A DNA stretch of 64,000 nucleotides from Paenibacillus oleatilyticus (GTDB lineage: Bacteria; Bacillota; Bacilli; Paenibacillales; NBRC-103111). The notes beneath the pieces were generated by a model. That model saw nothing but the letters and a program-made list of their open reading frames with translations. It did no database searches and was not told where the DNA came from. The stretch is from positions 1-64,000 of the forward strand of contig NZ_JAHNZO010000017.1 in the NCBI RefSeq assembly GCF_018998565.1, written 5' to 3'. Made by a program: the position numbers and the translations under genes. Shown here in pieces: positions 10,040 to 19,064 of this stretch. How positions within the stretch are numbered: position 1 is the stretch's first letter; every line of letters starts with the position of its first letter.

Positions 10040-11170
10040 TCACGGCTTCAACAGCTCGTTGGAAATGACGATCCGGTGAATCTGGTTGGTCCCCTCGTAA
10101 ATTTGCGTCACTTTCGCATCGCGGAACAATCGCTCCAACGGATGCTCGTTCGTCCATCCGCTGCCGCCGAACAGCTGCAGCGCTTCCGTTGTGACCGACA
10201 TGGCGGTATCGCTGGCGAACATTTTGGCCATGGAAGCTTCCTTCGTACAAGGCTTGCCGTTCTGCCGCAGCCAGGCAGCCCGGTACACGAGCAGGCTTGA
10301 AGCTTCGACCCGGGCCGCCAGTTCTGTCAGAACGGGCTCCATCGCACGCTGTCGCTCTTTCGCATACCGTGTTTTCACCAGAAGCTCGGTATGCTCCAAG
10401 GCGGCTCTGGCAATGCCCAGCGCCTGTGCGCCGATGCCGATCCTCCCCCCGTCCAGAATCGACTTGGCCATGACGAACCCCTGTCCTTCCTGCCCCAGCC
10501 GCTGTGCGGCGGGAAGACGGACCTGGTCAAAGGTCAGCTCGCACGTATTGGAGCCGCGCAGCCCCATCTTCTTTTCCTTCTTCTCTACGCGGAAGCCGGG
10601 CGCAGCCTTCTCGACAATAAAGGCGCTGACCCCGGAGGCCCCCTGTCCCGGACCGGTCGCGGCAAAAACGATATACACGTCCGCTTCGCCCGCGTTCGTA
10701 ATAAATACCTTCGATCCGTTCAGGATATAGTCTGTCCCGTCCCAAACGGCGGACGTCCTGATCCTGGCCGCATCAGAGCCGGCATGCGACTCCGTCAGGG
10801 CGAACGCCCCGAGCCATTCCCCCGACGCCAATCTTGGAAGGTATTTCGCTTTTTGCTCCTCCGTCCCGTAATACAAAATAGGCAAGGTCGCTACCGAAGT
10901 GTGGACGGACAGAATAACGCCAACGGTGGCGCTCGCTTTGGATATTTCCTCGATGGCGATCATATATGAAATCATATCCGCGCCGCTTCCGCCCCATTCC
11001 TTGGGAACGAGCAGCCCCAGAAGACCGAAGCCGCCCATTTCGCTGACGAGCGCACGCGGAAAAGCATCGGACTCCTCCATGTCCGGGACGGACGGAGCGA
11101 TCCGGCTAACGGCGTATTCGCGCACCTTGCTCCGGAAGCGCTCCTGTTCGTCCGTGAAGCACAGCTCCAT
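10040..11170 (-). CDS. Acyl-CoA dehydrogenase (short/medium chain type)
   Basis: A 376-residue flavoprotein of the normal family length. It has the FAD/substrate signature FALTESHAGSDA near residue 127, the second signature QLFGGSGWTNEHPLER near 335, and the catalytic base Glu in IYEGTNQIHR near 360. It introduces the trans-2 double bond into acyl-CoA and passes electrons to ETF. Branched or short-chain substrates are suggested by the neighbouring IcmF. AAGGGGGAG precedes the ATG. It is 17 bp downstream of the thiolase gene, so the two are almost certainly co-transcribed. Confidence 0.93.
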   Translation of the reverse strand: MELCFTDEQERFRSKVREYAVSRIAPSVPDMEESDAFPRALVSEMGGFGLLGLLVPKEWGGSGADMISYMIAIEEISKASATVGVILSVHTSVATLPILYYGTEEQKAKYLPRLASGEWLGAFALTESHAGSDAARIRTSAVWDGTDYILNGSKVFITNAGEADVYIVFAATGPGQGASGVSAFIVEKAAPGFRVEKKEKKMGLRGSNTCELTFDQVRLPAAQRLGQEGQGFVMAKSILDGGRIGIGAQALGIARAALEHTELLVKTRYAKERQRAMEPVLTELAARVEASSLLVYRAAWLRQNGKPCTKEASMAKMFASDTAMSVTTEALQLFGGSGWTNEHPLERLFRDAKVTQIYEGTNQIHRIVISNELLKP

Positions 11171-11187
11171 CAGGCGTCAACTCCCCC

Positions 11188-12366
11188 TTATTCGTCCACC
11201 CGAAGCAAAATCGCATCTCCTTGTCCGCCTCCGCTGCAAATGGCCGCGATACCGAGCCCGCCCCCGCGGCGTCTCAGCGCATGGATCAAGGTCAGAACGA
11301 TCCTTGCCCCACTGGCCCCGATCGGATGCCCAAGCGCGATCGCCCCGCCGTTAACGTTGACCTTCTCCTCGTCCCAGCCGACGAGACTTCCGCTGGCAAG
11401 AATGACCGCTGCGAACGCTTCGTTGACCTCGAACAAGTCAATTTCCTGCAAGGTTTTTCCGGTTTTTTGCAGCAGCTTCTGAATGACAAGTCCTGGCGTT
11501 ATCGTATAGTAAGGCGCTTCGGCGGCAACGGCCGTATGCCCGATAATGGACGCAAGCGGCGAGTAACGCTCGCGGACCGCTTTTTCCTCGGACATGACCA
11601 CCAGCGCGGCGGCGCCGTCGCTAATGCCCGAAGCATTGCCTGCGGTCACGGTACCTCCCTGCACAAAGGCAGACGGCAGCTTGGCGAGCTTCTCCGCACT
11701 CGTATCGGCGCGCGGGGCTTCATCCGTATCGACATCCGCGTAAGAGCCCGCCCCGCAAGCGACGGGCACGATCTCGTCCTTGAATAGCCCTTGCCGTATC
11801 GCCTCCATGGCACGTTTATGGCTCCGCAGCGCCCATTCGTCCTGAAGCTGGCGGCTGATGCCTTTCTCAGCAACGATTCTTTCGGCATACTCTCCCATAT
11901 GGACATGCTGAAAAGCACAGTGCAGCCCGTCTCGCAACATCAGGTCCGTCATCTTCTTGTCCCCAAGACGGCAGCCCCAGCGTGCATCCGCCCCCGCGTA
12001 CGGCGCGTTGCTCATGCTTTCCATCCCGCCGGCTACGATCGTTTCGGCATCGCCGGCCCGGATGATTTGATCGGCCAACGTAATGCTGCGCATGCCGGAG
12101 GCGCATACTTTGTTGATCGTCTCCGTCTGCACGCGCCAGTCCAATCCGGCCAGCCGCGCCGCCTGACGCGACGGGATTTGTCCGGCGCCGCCCTGCAGCA
12201 CCATACCCATAATGACCTCATCGACTTCGGAGGGAGCCACCTTCGCTTTGTCCAAAGCCCCTTCGATGGCGATGCCCCCAAGCTCGACGGCTTGCTTGCT
12301 TTTCAAGGCGCCGCCGAATTTCCCGAATGCCGTGCGGGCTCCCCCGACAATCACAGATTCTCTCAT
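11188..12366 (-). CDS. Acetyl-CoA C-acyltransferase (thiolase)
   Basis: A thiolase of 392 residues. The acyl-accepting Cys is in [11 protein letters not shown] near residue 88, the [10 protein letters not shown] motif carries the catalytic His near 347, and the C-terminal active-site Cys is in [12 protein letters not shown] near 377. It cleaves 3-ketoacyl-CoA with CoA, or condenses two acetyl-CoA. Length and motifs match AtoB/MmgA-type biosynthetic or degradative thiolases, which cannot be told apart here. GGAAGGAG precedes the ATG. It lies between two acyl-CoA dehydrogenase genes in the same orientation, 17 bp and 95 bp away, forming a three-gene operon. Confidence 0.94.
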   Translation of the reverse strand: MRESVIVGGARTAFGKFGGALKSKQAVELGGIAIEGALDKAKVAPSEVDEVIMGMVLQGGAGQIPSRQAARLAGLDWRVQTETINKVCASGMRSITLADQIIRAGDAETIVAGGMESMSNAPYAGADARWGCRLGDKKMTDLMLRDGLHCAFQHVHMGEYAERIVAEKGISRQLQDEWALRSHKRAMEAIRQGLFKDEIVPVACGAGSYADVDTDEAPRADTSAEKLAKLPSAFVQGGTVTAGNASGISDGAAALVVMSEEKAVRERYSPLASIIGHTAVAAEAPYYTITPGLVIQKLLQKTGKTLQEIDLFEVNEAFAAVILASGSLVGWDEEKVNVNGGAIALGHPIGASGARIVLTLIHALRRRGGGLGIAAICSGGGQGDAILLRVDE

Positions 12367-12461
12367 CGCTTCTCCTTCCGGGCTTTCCGCAAGAAAGCCG
12401 CCTGATCATCAAAAAATTGCCGCTTGTTAGCTCCACTCTTCCCGCCTTCCAGCTTCGACGG

Positions 12462-13589
12462 TCATCCGCTTCCGGCCCATACGTCCATGCCTTTGACCAT
12501 GTGCACCGCTTTGGCATCGCGCATGTACCGTTCGACGCGGTACTCCTTCATATAGCCGTAGCCCCCGAGGATCTGCACCGCATTCGTCGTCGAACCCATG
12601 GCGGCATCGGCCGCATAAGCGAGCGCCCGGGCGGACGGCTCGGCATAGGCCAGCCCCTTGTCCTCATTCCACGCGGCCTGGCGGGCAAGCAGACTTGAAG
12701 CCTCGGCAGCCGCACTCATCTCGGCCAGCATGAACGCCACCGCCTGATGCCGTGCAATCGGCTTGCCGAACTGCGTCCGCTCCTTGGCGTAAGCCAGCGA
12801 CGCCTTCAAAGCGCCCTGCGCAATCCCGGCCGCCAGCGCAGCCAAGCCGTAGCGGGCGCTGGCCCACGTCTCCCCGGCGATGGCGGCCCCTTGTCCGACA
12901 CTGCCGATCAGCTGTCCCCCGGAAATGCGGCAGCGATCAAAGGTCAGATGAGCCATACCGGAGGAGCGAAGTCCAAGAGCTTGGGTGACGGGGCGTACCT
13001 GTAAACCGGTCATCCCCCGCTCAACGAGAAATACGGCGGTTCGTTCGGGTTCCCCCTCGCCTTCGCCTTTGCCTTCCACATTCGCATAAACCAAGAATAA
13101 GTCGGCTTCTTTGCCATTGAAAACGAACTCCAGCGTCCCGTCGAGAACGTACCCGTCCCCATCCGGCTTCGCCGTCAGCGTAAAGGCAAGCGGAGGAATC
13201 CCTCCGGGCCGCGGAGGAAGCGCCCCAGCCCCCAGCTTCCGGCCCTCGATCAGCGCCCGCAAATGCTTCGTTCCCCCATTTTGCCCAAACCTGTATACCG
13301 GCCACGTCACAAGCTGAACATGCGTCCACAGCGCCGCACCTAGCGAAGCGCAGCCTCCGGACAGCTGCTCCAGCAGCAGGACGTAGCTTGCGAAGCCTCC
13401 CCCGGCCCCGCCGTCCGATTCGGGCCAAGGCAAGCCGGCAAAGCCCAGCGCCGCCATCCGGTCGAACAGCTCGCGGTCAAACGCTTCCGCTTCGTCCAAC
13501 TGCTCAACCTTCGTTTCCACTTCCCTGGCGACAAAATCGCGCACCACGTCACAGATCATTTCCTGCTCTTCCGTCAACTCGAACCTCAT
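12462..13589 (-). CDS. Acyl-CoA dehydrogenase homologue lacking the usual catalytic Glu
   Basis: A 375-residue acyl-CoA dehydrogenase-fold protein and the first gene of the operon; AAGGAGAG precedes the ATG. N-terminal helices (FELTEEQEMICDVVRDF), the middle beta domain and the C-terminal bundle (GYGYMKEYRVERYMRDAK) are present. The expected FAD/substrate signature (LTEPxAGSD) is replaced by GALPPRPGGIPPL. At the C-terminus, where IYEGT normally carries the catalytic Glu, the sequence reads HMVKGMDVWAGSG and stops, putting Lys at the Glu position. It may be inactive and structural, place its base elsewhere as in isovaleryl- or long-chain dehydrogenases, or use unusual chemistry. Reading the other frames gives no sign of a frameshift at the end. 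Confidence 0.88.
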   Translation of the reverse strand: MRFELTEEQEMICDVVRDFVAREVETKVEQLDEAEAFDRELFDRMAALGFAGLPWPESDGGAGGGFASYVLLLEQLSGGCASLGAALWTHVQLVTWPVYRFGQNGGTKHLRALIEGRKLGAGALPPRPGGIPPLAFTLTAKPDGDGYVLDGTLEFVFNGKEADLFLVYANVEGKGEGEGEPERTAVFLVERGMTGLQVRPVTQALGLRSSGMAHLTFDRCRISGGQLIGSVGQGAAIAGETWASARYGLAALAAGIAQGALKASLAYAKERTQFGKPIARHQAVAFMLAEMSAAAEASSLLARQAAWNEDKGLAYAEPSARALAYAADAAMGSTTNAVQILGGYGYMKEYRVERYMRDAKAVHMVKGMDVWAGSG

Positions 13590-13730
13590 AAAATCTCTCC
13601 TTTGAACAACAAAGAGACTTACGATGAAACGTCATTCTACCCCCATGTTATGAAATATTTAGGATAAATATGATGTCATAATGGAAATAAAACGTTGCAT
13701 TGAGACAAGCACACTGAAGCGACGCATACA

Positions 13731-13773
13731 AAAAAAGAAATTATGCGAGGCGTCTGCCTGCATAATTTCTTTC
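13731..13773 (-). terminator. Strong terminator after the phosphotransferase-like gene
   Basis: AAGAAATTATGC (13735-13746) pairs with GCATAATTTCTT (13760-13771) around a GC-rich loop. The A run at 13730-13735 supplies a U tract for minus-strand transcription. Confidence 0.85.
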
Positions 13774-13795
13774 TTGGAAACTACGGGCCCCGGAA

Positions 13796-14737
13796 TCACT
13801 GGGGCTTGTCGGCTTGTTCCAGCAAAGCGAAGAGATGATTTTTCATAAAATCGTAGGCAGGCTTATCTCCCTTCTTCGCGTAAAACCGCAAGCCGTCTAG
13901 GCCTTTGAAGAGCTGGTACCCGAGCAATCTCTCTTCGAAGTAGGGGATCGAGCGCCCTTCTTCCGCCCATGACTCGCGGACTCTCTGCGGAAATTGCGCT
14001 ATCGGTGCCCACAAATGCAGGACGGCCAAGTCGAACATAAAATCCCCGTACATCGCCATCTCCCAATCGACAATCCCGGTTACGGCATGATTCTGCGATA
14101 ACATATTCCCGAAGTGAAAATCCCCGTGTACCAGGTAACGCTCCTCAGGCGCATAATCGATTCGTTCCATCATCGCGGCATAGATCCGATCGAACACGTC
14201 TTTCTCCAGAAAGCTGCTTTCAAAAAGAGAAGTCCAGCCATGATAAAACCCTTCCTGTTCTTCCTCGAAAGTCGACGCCAGAAATTCGGTCCACGTCTTG
14301 GCCGAACCCTCTCCCGTAGGCGTGATCCATCCGAAGCCTGAACATGGCTCCACCCGAATTTGGTTCATCCGGGTAAACTGGCGGACCAGATCGGGCAAAA
14401 CGCCGCGGATATCCGGTCCGGCCTGGGAGAGGATCGGGGTCCCCTCCACTTTTTCCGCAATCGAATAATGGGCGCCGCCGCACGTTCCGACTTCAAAGAT
14501 TCGGGGCATCGGTACCCCGCAAGAGGCGTATTGGTCCGAAATAAACTTGACCTTCTTCAGCGTCTCCGGGTCGTTCTTAAAATGAATGACCAAGTCCCTG
14601 CCATTCTTCGTATAGCTGTACACCTTGCTCAGCTCCCCCATATCAATCGGGGTCACATCGGAAACGCCCTCCCCTTCGATTTGCCGCAAATAGCCGAGAG
14701 CCTCTTCGATATTCATTTCCGGTTTGAATGAACGCAT
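13796..14737 (-). CDS. Aminoglycoside phosphotransferase (APH) family kinase
   Basis: A 313-residue protein kinase-like phosphotransferase. The catalytic loop is YLVHGDFHFGNML near residue 205, with Asp as base and Asn for metal. The DFG-equivalent is GIVDWEMAMYGDFMFDLA near 225. The N-lobe runs from KVYSYTKNGRDLVIHFK. The sequence pattern resembles the hygromycin-B/macrolide kinase side of the family, but most chromosomal members have unknown small-molecule substrates, so resistance is not claimed. The ATG at 14737 is preferred over upstream starts because AAAGGCGG lies 7 bases before it. It is monocistronic, ended by the hairpin at 13731-13773. Confidence 0.85.
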   Translation of the reverse strand: MRSFKPEMNIEEALGYLRQIEGEGVSDVTPIDMGELSKVYSYTKNGRDLVIHFKNDPETLKKVKFISDQYASCGVPMPRIFEVGTCGGAHYSIAEKVEGTPILSQAGPDIRGVLPDLVRQFTRMNQIRVEPCSGFGWITPTGEGSAKTWTEFLASTFEEEQEGFYHGWTSLFESSFLEKDVFDRIYAAMMERIDYAPEERYLVHGDFHFGNMLSQNHAVTGIVDWEMAMYGDFMFDLAVLHLWAPIAQFPQRVRESWAEEGRSIPYFEERLLGYQLFKGLDGLRFYAKKGDKPAYDFMKNHLFALLEQADKPQ

Positions 14738-15138
14738 TGTCATTCCGCCTTTCTCGCTTAAGTTATTGGATTGTATAGCACGAAAACCAAAAAAAGCCGC
14801 AGATGAACATTGTCCATCCACGGCTTCCTATGCGTAAGAATATGGAAACAAGACACGCCAAAGCGGCCTTGTCTCATCGATTCATGCATAGACGGTGATG
14901 ATCGGGTTCATAACAGGAGTACACAAGCGGACGCACGGCAAAGCACACCTGCCCCATCCGGCAGAGTGCCCCGGTCACGCTTATGGTTATTCGGTTAAGA
15001 GTTAACCGTTAACTTCTGTCAGGAACACAGCCATCATCATCATCACTGCACGTATCCCACCATTTCCAAGATTTGATTTTATTATAAAATAACGATTCGG
15101 AAGGAAGCAAGGCCGAAATGAAGCTCCGGGCTGATGCT
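14738..15138. other. Gene-poor gap with a hairpin and a palindrome
   Basis: No convincing gene is seen in these 400 bases. AGCCG/CGGCT plus GATG/CATC form a hairpin at about 14792-14823 next to an A run, a candidate terminator for minus-strand transcripts from the XRE regulator. A perfect 15-bp palindrome AGTTAACCGTTAACT lies at 15000-15014, possibly a regulator site for the phosphotransferase-like gene. Confidence 0.45.
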
Positions 15139-15975
15139 TCAACAGGAATCTTGCAGCAGCTCTTGCAGCTGCCGATCCGTTCCGACGGGTTCGACCGGCG
15201 TGTACACCCGCATCAGAAAGTCGCTGTTTTCCGAGAGGGGAAACGTATTGTAACGAAATGTCAGCAAGCCTGCTTTGGGGTGCCGAACCACTTTGTCCCC
15301 TTCCAGACTTCCGGAAACCTCGTGGCGTCCCCACAACAACCTGAACTCCTCGCTTCGGTCCCATAACCTGCCGACCAATTCCTGATACCACGAATCGTTC
15401 ATATACATGGCGTAGCGGCTTCTGAAATGGGCCACCATCGAGGTGGCGACGTTTTCCCAGTTGACAATGCGTTTCTTTTCATGGTCCATCGTGAAGACGC
15501 GCCAAAGAATATTGCGCTCGATCTCTGCCATCCGGTTAAAGTCGCCGCAAAGCGAACTGGTAATTTTGTTCCAAGCGAGCAAGTTCCAGTGCTTGTCGAT
15601 GATATACGCCGGGTAAGTTCCCAGCCTGTCGAGTATTTGTTGAAGGGAAGGAGACAAGGTTTCATTCTCCGTCCCTCTGGATACGGTGAAATGGTTCGCC
15701 AAGACGCGAAGATGGTTGCGCTCGTCCTTGCTCAGCCGCAGCGTCCGCACCAAGCTTTCCAGCACTTGCTCCGACACTTGAATATCCCGCCCCTGCTCCA
15801 GCGCAGTGTACCATGGCAAGGAAATGCCGGATAAGCTCGCCACTTCTTCCCGTCTCAGCCCCGGCGTGCGGCGGCGCGAGGTGTCCACCTGCAGCCCCAA
15901 TTCCTGCGGAGATAAACGCAAGCGGCGAGTCCGGAGGAAATCCGCCAGCTCTTTCCGTCTTCTTTCGTTGTTCAT
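15139..15975 (-). CDS. XRE-family regulator with MmyB-like ligand domain
   Basis: A 278-residue regulator. The N-terminal helix-turn-helix covers residues 1-75 (LADFLRTRRLRLSPQELG, then RREEVASLSGISLPWYTALEQG). The C-terminal half from YIIDKHWNLLAWN to the end is the MmyB/PAS-like ligand-binding domain that binds fatty-acid-like molecules in characterised members. Such regulators usually control an adjacent divergent oxidoreductase, as here with the SDR at 16192. The start at ATG 15975 is chosen because the helix-turn-helix begins just after it; GGAGTGG is upstream though rather far, and a GTG stands directly before the ATG. Confidence 0.9.
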   Translation of the reverse strand: MNNERRRKELADFLRTRRLRLSPQELGLQVDTSRRRTPGLRREEVASLSGISLPWYTALEQGRDIQVSEQVLESLVRTLRLSKDERNHLRVLANHFTVSRGTENETLSPSLQQILDRLGTYPAYIIDKHWNLLAWNKITSSLCGDFNRMAEIERNILWRVFTMDHEKKRIVNWENVATSMVAHFRSRYAMYMNDSWYQELVGRLWDRSEEFRLLWGRHEVSGSLEGDKVVRHPKAGLLTFRYNTFPLSENSDFLMRVYTPVEPVGTDRQLQELLQDSC

Positions 15976-16028
15976 CACGATGATACCACTCCATATCCTG
16001 ATAGAATTTATAGCAGTATCCGTACGAC

Positions 16029-16089
16029 TAGTACTCCGAATAGTACTACAAATGCAGACCTGTTTGCCAGTGATAAAACTAATTATAAT
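16029..16089 (+). promoter_or_regulatory. Direct-repeat operator and promoter of the SDR gene
   Basis: TAGTACT occurs twice (16029-16035 and 16041-16047) with a 12-bp period, and each copy contains the palindrome AGTACT. A perfect TATAAT lies at 16084-16089, about 100 bases before the SDR start. The repeats are a plausible binding site for the divergent MmyB-type regulator. No good -35 element is seen. Confidence 0.45.
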
Positions 16090-16191
16090 CGACTCATCGC
16101 CCGCAGTGAAGGAGGAGAAGCGTCCAAGCAGCATTCATCAAGCCCCGGGCAATGCTATTACCCTAATCCAAAACAAAGGAGATCTAAACCT

Positions 16192-16941
16192 ATGATAAAA
16201 CCGGAACAAAACGAACGTCGAAGCACATTAAGAGGAAAACGCGTCATCGTCCTCGGAGGAACGTCCGGAATGGGCTTTGCGACAGCCGAAGCCGCAGCGG
16301 ACGAAGGGGCGTCCGTCGTCGTCGTATCCAGCCGTCAAGAGAAAGTGGACGCGGCGGTCTCGCGTCTGCCCCAAGGTGCCGAAGGGCATGCGGTCGACCT
16401 GGCGAACGAGACGCAGGTACGCGACTTTTTCGGCCGCATCGGCGAATTCGATCACCTGGTGTTCACGGCCGGCGATCCGCTGCAGCTCGCCACTCTTGGC
16501 GAAGTGGACATGGACGCAGCGCGTCAAATGTTCAACCTGCGTTACTGGGGCGCACTCATGGCCGCAAAATACGGCAGCGTGAACATCCGGTCGGGCGGCT
16601 CGATCACGCTCGCTTCCGGTACGGCCGGCGTCCGGCCGCAGAAGGGCTGCACGGTCGCAGGCAGCGTCTGTGGCGCAGTCGAGGCGCTGACCAAAGCGCT
16701 CGCCGTCGAGCTCAGCCCGCTTCGGGTCAACGCCGTTCGCTTCGGGCTGATGCGCACCGAGATGTGGAGCGGCATTCCCGAAGGGGACCGCAATGCCATG
16801 TATAAAGCGGCCGAAAAATTTCTCCCCGTTGGCCGGGTGGGTGAACCGGAGGACGCGGCGGAGGCGTTCCTGTATTTAATGCGCGAAAAGTATTCCACCG
16901 GACAAACTATCGTCGTGGACGGCGGGGCAACTTTGGTGTAA
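16192..16941 (+). CDS. SDR-family protein without the YxxxK catalytic pair
   Basis: A 249-residue short-chain dehydrogenase/reductase. The cofactor motif is GGTSGMGFA near residue 21, a VVSSR turn suggests NADP preference, and the substrate-loop segment PVGRVGEPEDAAEAFLYLM and the terminal VVDGGATLV are present. The catalytic Ser (TLASGTAG near 142) is kept, but the expected YxxxK segment reads AGSVCGAVEALT, placing Ala and Cys at the Tyr and Lys positions. A related SDR subgroup is known with this loss and its reaction is unclear. AAAGGAG precedes the ATG. It is divergent from the MmyB regulator, which probably controls it. Confidence 0.88.
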   Translation: MIKPEQNERRSTLRGKRVIVLGGTSGMGFATAEAAADEGASVVVVSSRQEKVDAAVSRLPQGAEGHAVDLANETQVRDFFGRIGEFDHLVFTAGDPLQLATLGEVDMDAARQMFNLRYWGALMAAKYGSVNIRSGGSITLASGTAGVRPQKGCTVAGSVCGAVEALTKALAVELSPLRVNAVRFGLMRTEMWSGIPEGDRNAMYKAAEKFLPVGRVGEPEDAAEAFLYLMREKYSTGQTIVVDGGATLV

Positions 16942-16971
16942 AGAATCTGGAATGCCAACGGCCCCGTACCA

Positions 16972-17865
16972 TCATTCTGAAGCTTTCTTTTCATGCATAG
17001 CCTCCCGGTATTTGCCGGGGGGCATTCCCATTTTGCGGGAAAATGACCTTGTGAAGTAATGAATGCTGGAAAATCCGGATTTCTCGGCAATTTCGATCAA
17101 AGATAAATCGGTGTGCTTCAATAAATATACGGCTCGGCGAATTTTTTCTTGTTGAACGAAGTGGATATAGCTCATTCCGAGCTCCTGTTGAAACAACCGG
17201 GACAAATGGCGGCTGGAAAGATGAAGATAAGCGGCCACTTCCGCCAACGTCATCGAATGCGAAAGGTTGTCTTTCACGAACCGGATCGCCCGATTCAACG
17301 CGTAGGCGGCTGGCTTATAACCGGAAATGCCAAGACCCCCAGATGGAGCTTCAGCTTGAAAGGCGGAGCAAAAAGAGAATAATAGCGACAGGGCAGTGCT
17401 CTTCACGTAGTGCTCCGTGATGGGGACCGGTTCTTGCAAATGCTTAAGAAGCGCGGTCCAGATTAACGTCGCGGGATTCGCGAATGCATCGGTGATCAAA
17501 ATGCGATCGGCCACCGCAAGCTGCCGAAAGTGCCGGACAATGGCAGGGTCCGTGTTCTCTTCGTCGACTTCGAAAGCGACGTACAGGAGAAACATTCCTT
17601 TCTTACTGCGAATTTGGTGGCGCACGCCAGGCCGCGATAAAAATAACGTCTCCTTGCGCAAGGGAAAGAGATCGTCACCGTCCATGTACATTCCCTCTCC
17701 TTCCCGGACATAGCAGATTTCAAAAAAGGAATGCTGATGCACGGGATTGTCGAAATGAGCGGGATCGATTCCCCAATAATGGATGGTGAAGGAGGCCGAT
17801 GGGTTCTGGAGACGCGGGACGATTTCGTTTAAATAGGCTTGAATTTTATGCGGATGATCGAACAT
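16972..17865 (-). CDS. AraC-family transcriptional regulator
   Basis: A regulator of 297 residues. An N-terminal cupin sensor domain covers residues 20-130 (HYWGIDPAHFDNPVHQHSFFEICYV is its start in outline, with the HxH cupin signature). The C-terminal double helix-turn-helix spans about 190-290 (SMTLAEVAAYLHLSSRHLSR and DLSLIEIAEKSGFSSIHYF). ATG 17865 is chosen because AAGGGGGAG lies 7 bases upstream; the ATG at 17886 has none. It is divergent from the dioxygenase gene at 17999 and likely activates it. It converges closely on the SDR gene (30 bp). Confidence 0.92.
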   Translation of the reverse strand: MFDHPHKIQAYLNEIVPRLQNPSASFTIHYWGIDPAHFDNPVHQHSFFEICYVREGEGMYMDGDDLFPLRKETLFLSRPGVRHQIRSKKGMFLLYVAFEVDEENTDPAIVRHFRQLAVADRILITDAFANPATLIWTALLKHLQEPVPITEHYVKSTALSLLFSFCSAFQAEAPSGGLGISGYKPAAYALNRAIRFVKDNLSHSMTLAEVAAYLHLSSRHLSRLFQQELGMSYIHFVQQEKIRRAVYLLKHTDLSLIEIAEKSGFSSIHYFTRSFSRKMGMPPGKYREAMHEKKASE

Positions 17866-17916
17866 GATCCGGCTCCCCCTTGGCATGGATGTCCGAAAAG
17901 TGCAAGGACTTGACTG

Positions 17917-17928
17917 ATTTGATCAAAT
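17917..17928. promoter_or_regulatory. Perfect 12-bp palindrome in the AraC/dioxygenase gap
   Basis: ATTTGATCAAAT is fully self-complementary and lies midway between the two divergent starts, just after a TTGACT. It is a candidate operator; AraC proteins more often use direct repeats, so another factor is possible. Confidence 0.35.
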
Positions 17929-17998
17929 ACAACCAGCCGGTTTCTCTCTACAATAACATCATGGATAGCGATCCATCAATTTTGGGGAGGCTGACTGG

Positions 17999-18763
17999 AT
18001 GATTACCCAAGAGCAAGTTGATTTTTATCATGAAAACGGATATTTATTGGTTAAAGGTTTATTCAATAGTGAGGAAGTAGAAGCAATGCGAACCGCAACG
18101 GATGCGATTATCGACCGCGCGGCCAAATCGAAGTTCGATCGAAGCGACACGTGGCAAGGCGATTACTTGCCGCCGGAGCAGTTGAAGAAGCTCGTATTAA
18201 AGGGCTTCCACGATGTGCATTATCATGACGCGGTATTTACCCGGGCGCTGTGCCATCCTAACATGGCGGCCGTCCTATCCCGATTGATTGGCCCAAATGT
18301 GCAAGTCCACCACTCGAAAATGCTGGTCAAGCCCCCGGAAAAAGGCGCAGCGTTCCCGATGCATCAGGATTACCCGTATTTCCCGCATGCGAATCATTCG
18401 ATGATCGCGGCAAGTATCCACTTGGACGATTCCGACATGGAAAACGGCTGTCTGTGTGTCATTCCCGGGACGCACAAAAATGGCCCGATGCCGCATGTAG
18501 GAGCCCATTATCTCGATCATAAAGAGTACCCGATCTCGTTGGGGACGCCTTGTCCGGCAAGCGCGGGAGATGTTCTGTTCTTCAATTACTTGACGATTCA
18601 CGGCTCCGACGTCAATCGAAGCCCACGGCCGAGAAGGAACGTGCTGGTCCAATACCGTGATCCCGAGGATTTGCCGACGGAAGAAGTTCATGTGAACTGG
18701 GGGCAAGGACTTATGGTTTGCGGCCATAATCCGATATTCAAGGAATATAAAGGGGCTCATTAG
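17999..18763 (+). CDS. Phytanoyl-CoA dioxygenase (PhyH) family protein
   Basis: A 254-residue Fe(II)/2-oxoglutarate-dependent dioxygenase. The metal triad can be read as HQD (FPMHQDYPYF near residue 122) and the distal His in TIHGSDVNRS near 200, followed by the 2-oxoglutarate-binding Arg in RPRRNVLVQYRDP. Family members hydroxylate acyl-CoA, ectoine or secondary metabolites; this one lacks clues to the substrate. TTGGGGAGG precedes ATG 17999. The divergent AraC regulator with a cupin sensor suggests induction by a small molecule. The transcript probably ends in the left hairpin of the palindromic element at 18788. Confidence 0.88.
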   Translation: MITQEQVDFYHENGYLLVKGLFNSEEVEAMRTATDAIIDRAAKSKFDRSDTWQGDYLPPEQLKKLVLKGFHDVHYHDAVFTRALCHPNMAAVLSRLIGPNVQVHHSKMLVKPPEKGAAFPMHQDYPYFPHANHSMIAASIHLDDSDMENGCLCVIPGTHKNGPMPHVGAHYLDHKEYPISLGTPCPASAGDVLFFNYLTIHGSDVNRSPRPRRNVLVQYRDPEDLPTEEVHVNWGQGLMVCGHNPIFKEYKGAH

Positions 18764-18787
18764 GTTAGCTTTTGCAAGCTAAGCCAA

Positions 18788-19050
18788 GAGGCTGTCCATC
18801 TAGACAGCCTCAGGGTGTTTAGAAAGTGGCTTTTCCAAAAATAGAGAAACATACGGAGGTGGGGTATCTACTGGAGGAGCGATAGCGTTCGCCTTTGTCT
18901 GCGGGAAATACCCGCTGCTAAGCGGATTTCAATAAAAATTTCCTGCAGACAAGAGCGACCGGAAGTAGATATCCCACCCCCTCGTACACCTCTATTACTT
19001 CAGTTGACCACTTTCTCAACACTCTAGGACTGCCCCATCTGGACAGCCTC
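18788..19050. repeat. Palindromic intergenic element, copy 1
   Basis: Terminal inverted repeats TGTTTAGAAAGTGG (18816-18829) and CCACTTTCTCAACA (19008-19021) enclose nested stems: GGTGGGGTATCTACT (18858-18872) with AGTAGATATCCCACC (18964-18978), GTCTGCGGGAAAT (18897-18909) with ATTTCCTGCAGAC (18938-18950), and CCGCT/AGCGG (18912-18925). Outside it on each side stands a terminator-like hairpin with the same core: GAGGCTGTC/GACAGCCTC at 18788-18811 and a diverged version at 19026-19050. It fills the gap between the convergent dioxygenase and DUF1801 genes. No coding frame is seen. Copy 2 is at 23710-23972. It could be a small non-autonomous element or a structured RNA. Confidence 0.85.
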
Positions 19051-19064
19051 TTTGCTCGACGCCT

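Noticed and set aside
12218..12517. A frameshift rescuing a normal C-terminus of the 12462 dehydrogenase
   Set aside because: The other frames across the end do not encode the YEGT motif.
13796..14737. Reading the APH-family gene as antibiotic resistance
   Set aside because: Only the kinase fold is evident; most chromosomal members have other substrates.
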